From Adiantum capillus-veneris (Eukaryota; Streptophyta; Polypodiopsida; Polypodiales; Pteridaceae): DNA of 64,000 nucleotides. Positions within the stretch are counted from its first letter, which is position 1, and each line of letters starts with the position of its first letter. Under the pieces are notes generated by a model. The model was not told the DNA's origin and searched no databases. It saw only the letters and a program-made list of their open reading frames with translations. This document shows positions 22,364-34,500 of the stretch, piece by piece. The stretch spans positions 90,525,842-90,589,841 of the forward strand of contig CM043953.1 of the NCBI GenBank assembly GCA_014529385.2, read 5' to 3'. The position numbers and the translations under genes were made by a program.

Positions 22364-23528
22364 CTTTGTCTAGTCGTACTCGTTCAAGTTCTCACCATGC
22401 ATCTTATGCATTGCTTGTTATGCTTTGGCTGTGCCTAGCGTATGTGATGTTGAGGAACCTCTGTGTTTTGATGAAACACAAAATTCAAAAAATTAGACGG
22501 CTGCCATGCAATCTGAATACGATTCACTTATAGAAAATGACACATGGACTTTATGTGATTTGCCTCCTGGAAAAAAGGCCATTGGTATGAAGTGGGTTTA
22601 TAAGTTGAATTGCAAGCCGGATGGTGAGATTAATTGCTATAAGTTTCGCCTATGCATAGCAAAAAGGCATAGACTATGAAGAGACTTTTGCTCCCATTTG
22701 TATATGACTATTGTGCGTTTTCTATGTGCATTGGTAGCTTGTTTTGATTGGGATGTACATCAGTCAAACATTGTTATTTGTTTCTTGAATGGTGACATAT
22801 TTGCGGAATTTTATGTAAACACAACCTCGCATTTTTGTCAAGAAAGGACAACACGATAAAGTGTGCAAATGTAAGAAAGCTTTGTATGGGTTGAAGCAAT
22901 CTCCTCATTCTTGGTATGAGAAAGTTGATACTCATTTGGTCAAACGAGGCTTTCAAAATAGTCCAACAGAAAGCACATTGTATGTAGAGCGTGAGGGTGA
23001 TGTACTTCTCATTGTTGTTCTCTATGTGGATGATTTGTTGATCGAAAGACATATTGCTGAATTTAAGGCTGATTTGAATGATACTTTCAAGATGAAATAT
23101 TTGGGGCTATTGAATCATTACTTGGGCATACAGTTTAAGCAGTGTGATGGTGTTTTTGCCTTGTCTCAGACAAGTTACATACAGACATTACTATGTAAGT
23201 TTGGGCTTGAGGATTGTAAATCTATTGTCACTCCCATGGAAACATGTTTGAAATTGAGTCTTCCTAATGCTAGTGATCCTACCAATGTCACTCTTTACCA
23301 AACTGATGGTTGCTACCTTATTTATGTATGCAACATGAGTTTGAATATTCCATTTGCAGTCTCACAGGTCAAGAGATTCCAACACATCCCAAGGTTTACT
23401 AAGCATTGGTAAACTATCAAGAGGATTTTTTGCTACTTGAGTGGCACTTTACATCTTGGCTTGTTTTATCTCAAGGGGATATCATTACCGCCAGATTTAC
23501 ATGAGTTTTAGACTCAAATTGGAAAGTC
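22364..23528 (+). pseudogene. Ty1/copia reverse transcriptase and start of RNase H
   Basis: The RT N-terminus reads YDSLIENDTWTLCDLPPGKK and GMKWVYKLNCKPDGEIN (about 22520-22630) and then breaks. The frame 22861-23412 holds KALYGLKQSPHSWYEKVD, the catalytic VLYVDDLLI (about 23015-23040), then MKYLGLLNHYLGIQF. After a stop, RIFCYLSGTLHLGLFY (about 23420) is the copia motif preceding RNase H. This is the right half of the copia element split by element B. It ends where the LTR of element C begins. Confidence 0.9.
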
Positions 23529-24962
<1,434 letters not shown>

Positions 24963-24977
24963 TTGGTATTAGAGCCT
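24963..24977 (+). promoter_or_regulatory. primer-binding site of element C
   Basis: TTGGTATTAGAGCCT follows the LTR end CACA. One mismatch to the initiator-Met complement TGGTATCAGAGCC. Confidence 0.8.
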
Positions 24978-25075
24978 AAGCTACTCTTTTCTTGCTTAAG
25001 AAGAGAAGCCCTAGTGTAGACTGCATAGGTCAGTGGAGTTGTCTCTTGCAAGAAAACACATAATTTTTGTTTAGT

Positions 25076-26400
25076 ATGGCTGAAAATAACGAAGAGAGTA
25101 GGATTGATGTTGATGGCTTTGATTTTTCACATGATGGTGCTACTAATGATGGCCATCGGTTTGTGAATTATCTTTTCTTTAGGCTTCAACAAGCCATGGG
25201 CAATCCCTTCAAGGAGAGGTTCAACAACAGCTTCACACATGGTATTCTTCCAATTTCCCAAGAAGAGAGATATCCTAGGAAGACTTTTCGTGAGATCTCC
25301 AAAGAGGACTCTCTATGGATGATGAGAACAATACGCATGAAGAGATCTCATGTCAAGTTGGGGATGTATATTCTCCAAAAAGGAGAAGCCATGCTCCAAT
25401 GAAGAGCCTCCACCAATGGAGAGAAATGGAAGTTAGTCTCCAAACACTTCTATTGAAGATGTGGCTCCAAGAAAATGGCAGTCACAAAGGTCTCCAACTC
25501 CTCCAAAGAGGAAATGATCACCACATAACTCTTCTCATCTTGATTCCAAAAGATAAGAAAGAACTCCCAAGAAGAAAACAAGAGAAAGAGGTCACCCTCT
25601 TCTCCATCTTCATCACCCTCATCTTCCAATGAAAGTAGTGGCTACTCCTTCGAGGAACCTAAGAGGAGAGGACATAGGAAATCCTATGCCACATGGAAAA
25701 GGTCTAACAAGATCAAGAAAATTAGAGAGGGAGGAAAGAACATCACTTTCCTCACCTACGATGGTACCTTTAGTGCCATTGATAAAGTCTTAGCTTTTAT
25801 AACAACTCGATGCAGCCTTTGGAGATGAAGGATTTACAAAATTCTCTAAGCTACGACATGTTTCCATGTACTTTTAAAAGTCCTCCAGGCATTGGTGGGG
25901 TAGTCTATGAGCTAAGAAAGAATCTCCAAAGACATGGAAAGCCTTAAGAGATCCCATTATAAAACAATTTCTTACAAGCGATGCCAAATATAAAGTTCTC
26001 ACCGAATGGTGAAGCTTGAAGACGTCTCCATATGAGTCCATCCACAAGCAAGTTTTGGGACCTATATCTCAAAGCCATTGTCTACAAAAAGATAGGCTTT
26101 AGAGAACAAACACAACAGTTCTGTTCCGGGAAACCCAAAGACATGAATGAATCTGTCAATTCTCAAAGGTCTAAACCCATCTCAATGATCATTTATGACA
26201 CCATGGTTGCTTCAAGAATTAATTTCCAACAAGGGGCTAAGAAGACCTTCAAGCCCACAAAAATTAAGGACAAAAATGATCCTAAGGGGGGGACTAATAA
26301 TGCTACACAAAATTCTTCCAAATGCAACCCTAACAACAATAACAACAAAGCAACAAAGGACAAAGGTGTTTACAAAGGCAAAAACAAACTGTAACGGAAT
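25076..26400 (+). pseudogene. gag of element C, broken
   Basis: Starts MAENNEESRIDVDGFDF (25076) and reads VNYLFFRLQQAMGNPFKERF, matching the N-terminus in A. A charged Ser/Lys stretch (RKKTRERGHPLLH in one frame) is followed by the block around NISFLTYDGTF-like residues (25730-25800). The capsid-like core has TWKALRDPIIKQFLTSDAK (about 25930-25990). At 26032-26394 KFWDLYLKAIVYKKIGF continues into an Asn/Lys-rich tail that normally precedes the zinc knuckle. The knuckle and protease are missing because the frame runs into an inverted LTR. Confidence 0.8.
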
Positions 26401-26417
26401 ACGGCTATAACATAGAT

Positions 26418-27239
26418 TGTGGCAGAATTCAATTAACACTAGTGAGAATTTCTTTAAGAGAATTCTTAAAAGCATAAGGAGAGTACTTGATTAAACATAG
26501 CAAAATGAGCATTATACCTAGTTAGCTTGGCATGAATAATACTTGCAAAAGAGAGAGAGAGAATTAGAGAAATTGACAACAATTGAGGACCAGATTTACT
26601 CAAAGCCGGTCCCCCCTACAAAAGGCTTTTGTATTATAGATTCTCCCTTGAAGAGATACTTGGTACAATACATAATTTGTGTTACTTGAGACCTTGTTGA
26701 TGCCATGAAGATGGTAAGCTTCATGCACCAATATTATGAACTAACTTGCAAAAGCATTAACTTGTCCCCGGCCTTAATCCCAAAACCTCCGAAAACACCT
26801 TCAAAGTTGGAGAGAGCTAGTAGGGAGTAAGGGAAGGGAAGAGGAAGAAGAAGTAGCATACAAGAAAGAAGTACTTTCCTCATAGATTACTCTTGTATAT
26901 TAGCTTAGCATAGTAATATAGATGGTAGAGAGGATGAGCATGCCATTGAATCTTGACTCTTGGTTGGATTCGCATTCCAAAGCCAAGAGGTGTTGGTGTA
27001 GGCTCTCTACTTATCAATCTTGGAGAAGGAGATGGAGTTGTTGGTCAACACAATGAGAGAACTAGTGAGTGTGTGTGTGAGAATGTGCAAAAAGGAGATC
27101 TCTTTCTTGCCTTGGTCAACCCCTCTCTCTCATTACTCTGGCTTTCATCCTATTGGCTCATGCCAAGGTTGGCCAATCACAAGCTATAGTCAAATCAAGC
27201 AATAGGGGTAGCATTTGGACAAGTGTCCTTATTTTTCCC

Positions 27240-27275
<36 letters not shown>

Positions 27276-27745
27276 ATTAATTAATTACACGCATCTAAAT
27301 TCTCATTGGACCTCCCTAAAGGCCACAAAATAAGATTCAAGCACACCAAGAGGGCATCAGGGCTAGAGGATTGTGAGGGGGCTTGACACGTGTCCTTAAT
27401 GCATCTTGAGTCTTGGGCTTGCCTTGAGTATATGTGTGTGTGTGTATGCATTCTCTCTCATGCCCCTACCTTTAGGGCTCTCCCCCTCCTTTGTAGGGAT
27501 CATCTTTGACTTGAACATCACAAGCACCTTGGTCATCAAGCATGAGAAGCACCTCAAGCACCTTAGTCATTAAGCACGACAAGCACCTCAAGCACCTTAG
27601 TCAGCTCAAGCACAACAAGCACCTCAAGCACCTTAGTCAGCTCAAGCACAACAAGCACCTCAAGCACATGCCTATCTTGCCTAGGTTGTAAAGTACATAA
27701 AGGTCCTAGGTCTGAAGACTTTTAACAATAACCTTTGGAGGTCTT
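26418..27745 (-). repeat. inverted chromovirus LTR inserted in element C
   Basis: On the minus strand the LTR end TGTGGCAG… complement lies at 26418 and the conserved stem-loop at 26587-26612. CCAAT-rich U3 follows to about 27350, with a GA tract at about 27245-27272. It most resembles the LTR of C. The far boundary is unclear: the last 250 bp include a CAAGCACCT minisatellite. About 1 kb of gag-protease-RT expected between 26395 and 27750 is missing, so a deletion accompanied or followed the insertion. Confidence 0.7.
27525..27672 (+). repeat. minisatellite of CAAGCACCT-rich units
   Basis: Roughly 36-bp units built from CACAACAAGCACCTCAAGC and ACCTTAGTCAGCT, about three to four copies with variation. 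It lies at the outer end of the inverted LTR. Confidence 0.8.
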
Positions 27746-28690
27746 TAATGAAGTTAACCCTAAGGTCTTTTAAAGTCAATGAAGATATTGTAAAGACTAC
27801 TTTTTGCAGAACATTTTGTCTTTATGAATATCTTGGCATGCCTTTTGGCTTGAAGAATACTCCGGCCACATTCAACCGTTTAATGGAAAAAGAAATTAGG
27901 CCCTACTGCAAGTTTATTGGAGTATTCTTTGATGATATCATCATCTACTCAAATTCTTTCTAGAGGCATAAGCAACATCTCCAGGTAATATATCAAGCTT
28001 TGAGGGAGAATAAACTTTTCATTATTAAAAGAAGAGTGAATTTTTCCTTTGAGAGATTCAATACTTAGGTCACATTATCTCTCAATATGGTATTTTTATG
28101 GATCCAACAAAGTTGGAGATAATAAAAGGGATGGCCTAATCCAAGGAATCTACAAGAGCTATGAAGCATTATTGGTATGTGTGCATACTACAGATGCTTC
28201 ATAGAAAAATTTTCACAAATAGCAAGACCATTACATGACTTAACAAAGAAGAATGTTAAGTATACATGGACTGCAAAAGAGCAAAATGATTTTGATAAGC
28301 TTAAAGAAAAGCTTACCTCTCAACCTGTGCTTACTCTACTGGATCTCTCAAACCATTTGAGGTCCAATGTGATGCTTGTGGAGATTGTCTTGGAGCAGTC
28401 TTGCTTCAAGAAGGGCATGTCATTATGGCATATGAGAGTCGAAGACTCAATTTTAATGAAGGGAATATACAAAAAGGAGCTACTAGATGTTCTACATGCC
28501 CTAGATACGTGGAAGCATTACCTTTTGGGGACTCCATTAATCCTACGAATGGATCACCAAAGACTTGAGTACTCCATGACACAAACTAAGCTTTCCAACA
28601 AATAAATGATGTGGGAAAATTTTCCTTTTTGCAATTTAATTTTCACATTGCTCATATTGCTGGCAAGCACAATCAAGTGGCTGATACACT
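27746..28690 (+). pseudogene. reverse transcriptase and RNase H of element C, broken
   Basis: The RT part reads VNEDIVKTTFCRTFCLYEYL, GMPFGLKNTPATFNRLMEK and the catalytic VFFDDIIIYS (about 27925), then a stop at 27961. RNase H: MCAYYRCFIEKFSQIARPLH, then frame-shifted CDACGDCLGAVL equivalent near 28370, KKELLDVLHALDTWKHYLLG and RMDHQRLEYSMTQ. The order matches element A (8470-9420). Several frame changes show decay. Confidence 0.85.
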
Positions 28691-29591
28691 ATCATGACAA
28701 CCAAGAGTAAATTCAGTCTCTATAGCAACTCACAATGATCTATATTCTATAATAGATGAGTATGCTATTGATCTTGATTTCAAGAGTATAATTTCAGCCC
28801 TTGCCTTAGGGAAGAAAGAAGAATCATTCACCTTGCAAGATGGTTATCTTCTACATGGAAATAGGCTATGCATTACTAACTCCCTTCATGAGAAAAAAAT
28901 ATATGAATCCCACGCTCCTCCCTATGTGGGGCATCGAGGAATTAAACCTACTCTTTGAGGAGTAGAAACAAATTTCTATTGGCTTACCATGAAAGTAGAC
29001 ATACAAAAGTATGTTTCAAAATGTGTAGTATGCCAAAAGACAAAGTGTGATAGAGGGAAGCAACTTGGATTACTCCAGCCATTGCCAATTCCTAATTGAC
29101 CATGGGAGAATATATCCATGGATTTTATCTTTGGATTATCCAAGTCTATCCATGGAAATGCAGGAATATGGACAATAGTCGACAGGTTTAGCAAACAAAC
29201 ACATTTTATACTTGTCAAGAATACTATTGAGGCACATCAAATGGCAACTCTCTTTATATCTCAAATTTTCAAGTACCATGGCTTGCCAACATCAATAGTG
29301 TTGGATAGAGATCCTTGAATGACCAATAATTTTTGGAAGGGTCCCTTTGAGAATCTAGGTACAAGGCTAAATTTATCCTCGGCCTATCACCCACAAACGG
29401 ATGGCCAAAGTGAAATAGCTAACCCTAGAATTTTAGGTCTACTCAAGATCTATGTTACAGAAGTAGATCAATGCTCACAATGGGAGAAGTATGTACCCTT
29501 GTAGAGTATGCGTGCAATAACACTGTCCTTACTACTATTGGAAAGGCACCTTTCGAGATCATTCAGGGAAGACCTAAAAGTCCCTTGCTAC
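28691..29591 (+). pseudogene. integrase of element C, first part
   Basis: The zinc site is HAPPYVGHRG… CVVCQK (28910-29040). The segment missing in A follows: ENISMDFIFGLSKSIHGN (first catalytic Asp) and WTIVDRFSKQTHFI. Then VLDRDP (second Asp) and SSAYHPQTDGQSEIAN with the Glu (about 29385-29425). Stops occur at about 28960, 29098, 29316 and 29502. It is cut at 29591 by element D and resumes at 42400. Confidence 0.88.
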
Positions 29592-32232
29592 TGATAACCA
29601 TTTTTCGGCTCTCCATAATTACCATAGTGAGCTACCTCACCCTATCAAAATCATTCAAACACTGTGGTTATCCTCACCCTTTCATTGTACATAGGCATGT
29701 GTGAGTTAGGGAGTTTTCCCAATATCTCCTAAAAAAACCCCCCAGCTAGCTAGTCATTGGGCTAGTTGAGCCAAAAAAAAACAAAAAAACAAAAAAACAA
29801 AAAATAAAAATATATTATGGCCCATTTTTGTGTAAATATCTCATTGCACATAGGGCCTAAATGTAAGATTTTTTAAATCAATTTTTGGTATTTTTGTAAA
29901 TATTTATACCTAGGTGTGTGTTTTATTTTACCTATGTATGCCATATTTCACCCTCTTGCACCATAAGTATATTTTTATTACTAATACGTACATCTTCTAA
30001 TTTCAAAAAAAAATCTTTTATACAAATCACCCCCACATTTTTATCATCACCCTTGTGAAAAAAAAAAAAACGGCTTCTACTCCCTTAGTCACCTTTATTA
30101 TATAATCTTCATTTACTTGCATACTTTTTCCTCTTTCACCCAAAATAATACAAAAGAGGGATCATATCATATGATTCCAATATTTTTTTTCATATCCATA
30201 ATTCTTTCATATTTTTTTATTATGTGCTCATCATTCTAACACCATGTGTTCATTGAGCTAAAATCCATGAATAGTCCATACAATAGTCCCACCGTGTATA
30301 TAGTTCTTTATTCACCAATGATCCTCCTCCATGCATGTATAAAGATAACTTGGATGTTTTGTATCATGATATGACTCATAGAGGGGCTCACGCTTGCATG
30401 CATTGTGAAAATTCAACAAAGGAGGGGGCCACTAGAAGACTCTTGCATGCATAAAAAACAACCTTTTTAATGATATTTTTGGTGCCTATCTCCACATAGA
30501 ATTTGAAAAAGTGATCAACAAACAAAACTTTGCCTAGAAGCTAAATAATCACTTCAAAATTTTTCATAATTTTTGAAGCTACCATCAGTGAGATATTTAT
30601 TTTATGGTGGACCCCAGTCTGTCCACTTTTCCTCACAAATCACCCCTAGTCTTCTCTCACTTCTTTTCACACTTTTACACACACACACACACACACACTC
30701 ATTCCTCTCAATCCCTCACTCAAACCTGCACCTTCCATGGCTTCTCTCACCCTCCTCACCATTACCCTCTCCTCTCACACCCATATCTCTTTCTTGAAGC
30801 TCTACCTACATACATTATCTCCATATCCCTCTCTATTACTCCCATATCATAATTTTATTTCATCTTTTTAAAAGCACATAAAAATTCAACAACCTAACCA
30901 TGCTTAGAAATTTAAAAAATGGGGGGTTTTTTATCAACAAAAAAACCCTCTTATTCTTGGAGGTGTTCAACTATGGCGGTGGCGTGAAGAAAATAAGATG
31001 AAGAAGACCGAGATGATCACTTTTGACAATCTATGCACGAGTGAGTCCAAGATATTTTAATGGTTCATCCATCTCATTCACCCCTCTTTACTCATCCCTT
31101 CAAGTGATTCCACCCATTGTAATTATATTGTCTCACTTTTTTTGTGATTATTGACATTAACTGCTAACTCTTTCTTGTAAATTGCACCCACTCTACTCTA
31201 CCTTGGAGTAGGCAACCTCACACAAAAATAAACTCACTTCTCTAGAATCTTCTCTATTTCACCTCAATAATTTTCTCCTCTTGAGACCACATCCATGTGA
31301 CTCAAGATACAAAAGAACCCCACTCTCATAAGAATATATTATAAAATTCATAAACATGGTTTTCTATGTAAATGTTGAGACAATCCTAATAAGGGATCTC
31401 CTCACCTATAAATAGAGTCCTTTTTTGTTTTGTAAAATCACGATCTCTAAACTATTGCTCACTACTTTGAGCGTACCATTCTCCATCTTAGTTGTAGGGT
31501 AGAGAGAGTAAGCTCTCTATACACCATTACTTGTGGTGTATAGGAAAGCGTCTTTGAGTTAGTTGTAGCATTTCAAGGAAGTGAGTAACTCATAACTTCC
31601 AATCAAGTTGTACCTACTCTTTCATATCAATTGAATTAATAAGTTGGGTGCAACCACGGTTCAAAACTCTCTTGAGTCTCTCCAATTCACGCTTGGAAAC
31701 CTCATCTTGTTTGGTTTAAGATGACACGTTTTCATTTTGAGATTCTTTTGTAGTATTTGCTTGTATGTGACTCAAGAGCTTTTGTGTTGTTTTTTTTTCT
31801 TGGGAAAACATTATAAGAGGGTTGTATCGGGTGAGAGGATTCCCATAACCCTAAGATAATGTGTAGAACGCAATGTCATCAAACTTAACTGTGTCTCTTA
31901 ACTCTCCTCCAAATTGTTTATACACCCGTGTCAATCATGAAAATTAAAGCTAAATTATTGCAAAAAATCTCTCTCTTGCTGTGTGTGTGTATTTCTAGCA
32001 TTGATATTAGTGATAGTGTACCCTTCCTTCTCACTGGTGTTGCTTAGGAATTCTCCTCTTTTGCCTCCTAGTTTGCTCTATAACTAGGTGGTGCCTCTTC
32101 ACTTGTTGTTGGTTGTGGGTTTGTTATTGTTTTGTTTGTTTGTGGTATCCCCAGTCCCAATTGAGCAGCACGAGAGCCTTGAGAGGTGTTTAGAGGTCGC
32201 CTCTCTTGTTGCTCGCCCCAGACACCACCTCA
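29592..32232 (+). repeat. 5' LTR of element D
   Basis: Aligns with 39862-42399. It contains A-rich runs at about 29773-29812, a CA tract at about 30678-30700, and a likely TATA box TATAAATAG at 31407-31415 about 820 bp before the end. It ends CACCACCTCA. Many substitutions and small indels separate the two LTRs, so the element is much older than B. Confidence 0.88.
31407..31415 (+). promoter_or_regulatory. TATA box of the 5' LTR of element D
   Basis: TATAAATAG in a CCTCACC context; the 3' LTR has TTTAAATAG at the same place (about 41536-41545), so that copy is altered. Confidence 0.55.
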
Positions 32233-32250
32233 ATTTTGGTGCCCCCACCA
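32233..32250 (+). promoter_or_regulatory. primer-binding site of element D
   Basis: ATTTTGGTGCCCCCACCA follows the LTR end. The TTTGGTGCCCCCAC core is identical to that of element B. Confidence 0.6.
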
Positions 32251-32775
32251 TTGAGAAGGGCTTGTGTATGTTTTTGTGTAGATTCAACCTTTAGAATAGT
32301 CAAGTGGTTTGCATGAATCATGAGAATTTGTACGATCCTTTCATTCCCATTGCAAAGACAAAAGATACACATTATTATTAGTACTAAGCTACAATTTCAA
32401 CGTGTAATTTGTAGAAGTTTAGGTCCTCTTAGGTTGGCCAAAATAAATGCTTCAATAAATCTTTTTATTTTGCCTCTCATTAGGTACGATCTTAGTTTGG
32501 ATGTATATATCTTTATTCTTGTTTAAGCATTAGGTTATGCATAGACCATGGATAATGGCTAAGGAATAGAGGTTTTTCCCTTTCATTTCACTCCACACAT
32601 TAGATTAAACGTTGCAATTAGTAGAAAGATCAATTTCCAACAACGTATGGTGTTCATGTTTGGTGTCCAAAGAGTAGGATAAATTCTTGCATCATCAAAC
32701 CCTGTCATCCTGCTTCTTGTTGAATATAATAGATCATTTGATGCGCATATTTTTATTTTGTTATAGAATAGATTA
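32251..32775 (+). other. leader of element D
   Basis: About 520 bp between PBS and gag. Short frames only; none resembles the leader ORFs of B by eye. Confidence 0.5.
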
Positions 32776-34500
32776 CAATTTATGAAACATTATTGTGTAA
32801 ATCTTTTCAAGAAAGGAAAAAAAGAAACGTGTTGTCACTTTGAAATTGATTCACCAACGCCAACTGTTAAGATATCCCCTCTTTTTTGGATATCCTGGCG
32901 AGGATGCCATGCTATTTCTAGCAAATTTCAAAATGGCTTGCCACATAAAGAGAGTGATAGGAGATAATGAATGCCTAGAAATGTTTGAAGTGGTCCTTAG
33001 GAAAGATGCTAGCACTTGGTTTGACTCTCTATCTTAGGAAGTTAAGGGAAACTTTAAGAAAGTCATTGATCATTCAAGAAATACTTCTTTGATCCCCAAA
33101 ACACTCAAAATCTATGGCATGACATCATTTCTCACAAGCAGAAAGACTAAGATGACTACTACATGTACAAACAAGAGTTTCTAGTTCTTTGGACTGTCTG
33201 GGTGAGAAATATTCCCAATCCTGGTGTGATGGTGCAGAGTTCTTAAAGAAGGAGAGGTTCATAGCTGGTCTCTTTTCCACACTCAAGATAAAAGTTGAGT
33301 TGGGTGCACCTGCTACCTTTGGTGCAGCTGAAACTAATGCTGTTGAGAAGTATAGAAAACTCAAGTGACTAAGGGGAGAGGTTCCAATAGAGGGTCTTAG
33401 ACCCAAGGGAAAGTTGCAAGCATCAACATAGAGAGATTCCTAAGGTAACAACTGAGGTGATTGAAAAGTTAAATGAATCCTTAAGTAACTTGTCAATTCA
33501 TCTTGCACAAGCTGTAGGTCTCAAGGGACAAACAAAGAAAGCTAACGAGCAAGAGCCATGACCTAGGAGACTTTCGCATTGTTGAAATTGCAGAGAGTTT
33601 GGACACGGGATGTATAATTGTCCTTGGCCTTGTGGGAAGCCAAGGAGACCTAACTTGAATTATCCAATGATGAATGCAGGTGAAGAAACTAGTCAACAAC
33701 CAATGCTTCTACAAAGACCAAATAGAGCAAGATCACCTCCACAAGGAGTGGAAGGAGTTCCACCTTTGCCAGATCCAAATGTTCATATGGTAGAGGTGAC
33801 AAACCCAAATGAGGTTGACATGGAAGCAAATGGCATTAAGCGTGGCCAAGTAAAAGGTAAGGAGAAAGAAGGAGTCATGTCACAAAGTGACCATGGACAG
33901 GAAAAGAAGGTGAAAGAGACCAAGGAAGTCAAGAGGACTTGACACCGTATCAACCTCCAAGACTTCCCTCTTGGACATGGTATGGTTCCATACAACTTGT
34001 TGGAAGACATGAGAGGTAAGGGCAATGATATATCATGGCCTCCATTTCTTGTATTATGTCCACAAGCTAGGAGGGATTTAATGAAGGCAATTAGCACTAG
34101 GAGAAAATTAAAAGAGATTGTGCATGTTGTAAAAATTGCACAAGCTGAAGTGAATGAGGACATTACATGTGCTAGAGTGTTACATCAAAGGAAGGTTAGT
34201 TAGGAAAGGTCTAGTGGATGGGGGTGCACAAAATTTGCATCATGATAGAGACTAGGCATGCACATCCATGAGACACCTGAAATCAAAGTAAAAATGGCAA
34301 ACAATAGCAAGGCTAGGTGTGTAGGCATTTGAAAAAATGTTTTTGTGGAGTCCTTTGGCATTAAGAAGGTAGTGGATTTCTATGTTGTGCCTACCAAAGA
34401 AAATGGCTACCCATTTATCCTATGAAGACCATGGCTAATGAAAAAGCAACCTTTGTAGGATTGGGAGAGTGGAAAGTTAATCTGCAAGAATGACAATCAT
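32776..34500 (+). pseudogene. gag and protease region of element D, broken
   Basis: The gag core reads FFGYPGEDAMLFLANFKMAC and ASTWFDSLS (about 32880-33037). A zinc-knuckle relic with CREFGHGMYNC lies at 33590-33625; it has a TGA just after its first Cys. An acidic and Lys-rich linker follows (33670-33940). The protease relic shows LVDGGAQN near 34215, the same DGGA motif as element B. Multiple stops break the frame. Confidence 0.8.

Noticed and set aside
27525-27672. CRISPR-like array
   Set aside because: Units are adjacent variants of one minisatellite without distinct spacers, in a plant nuclear context.
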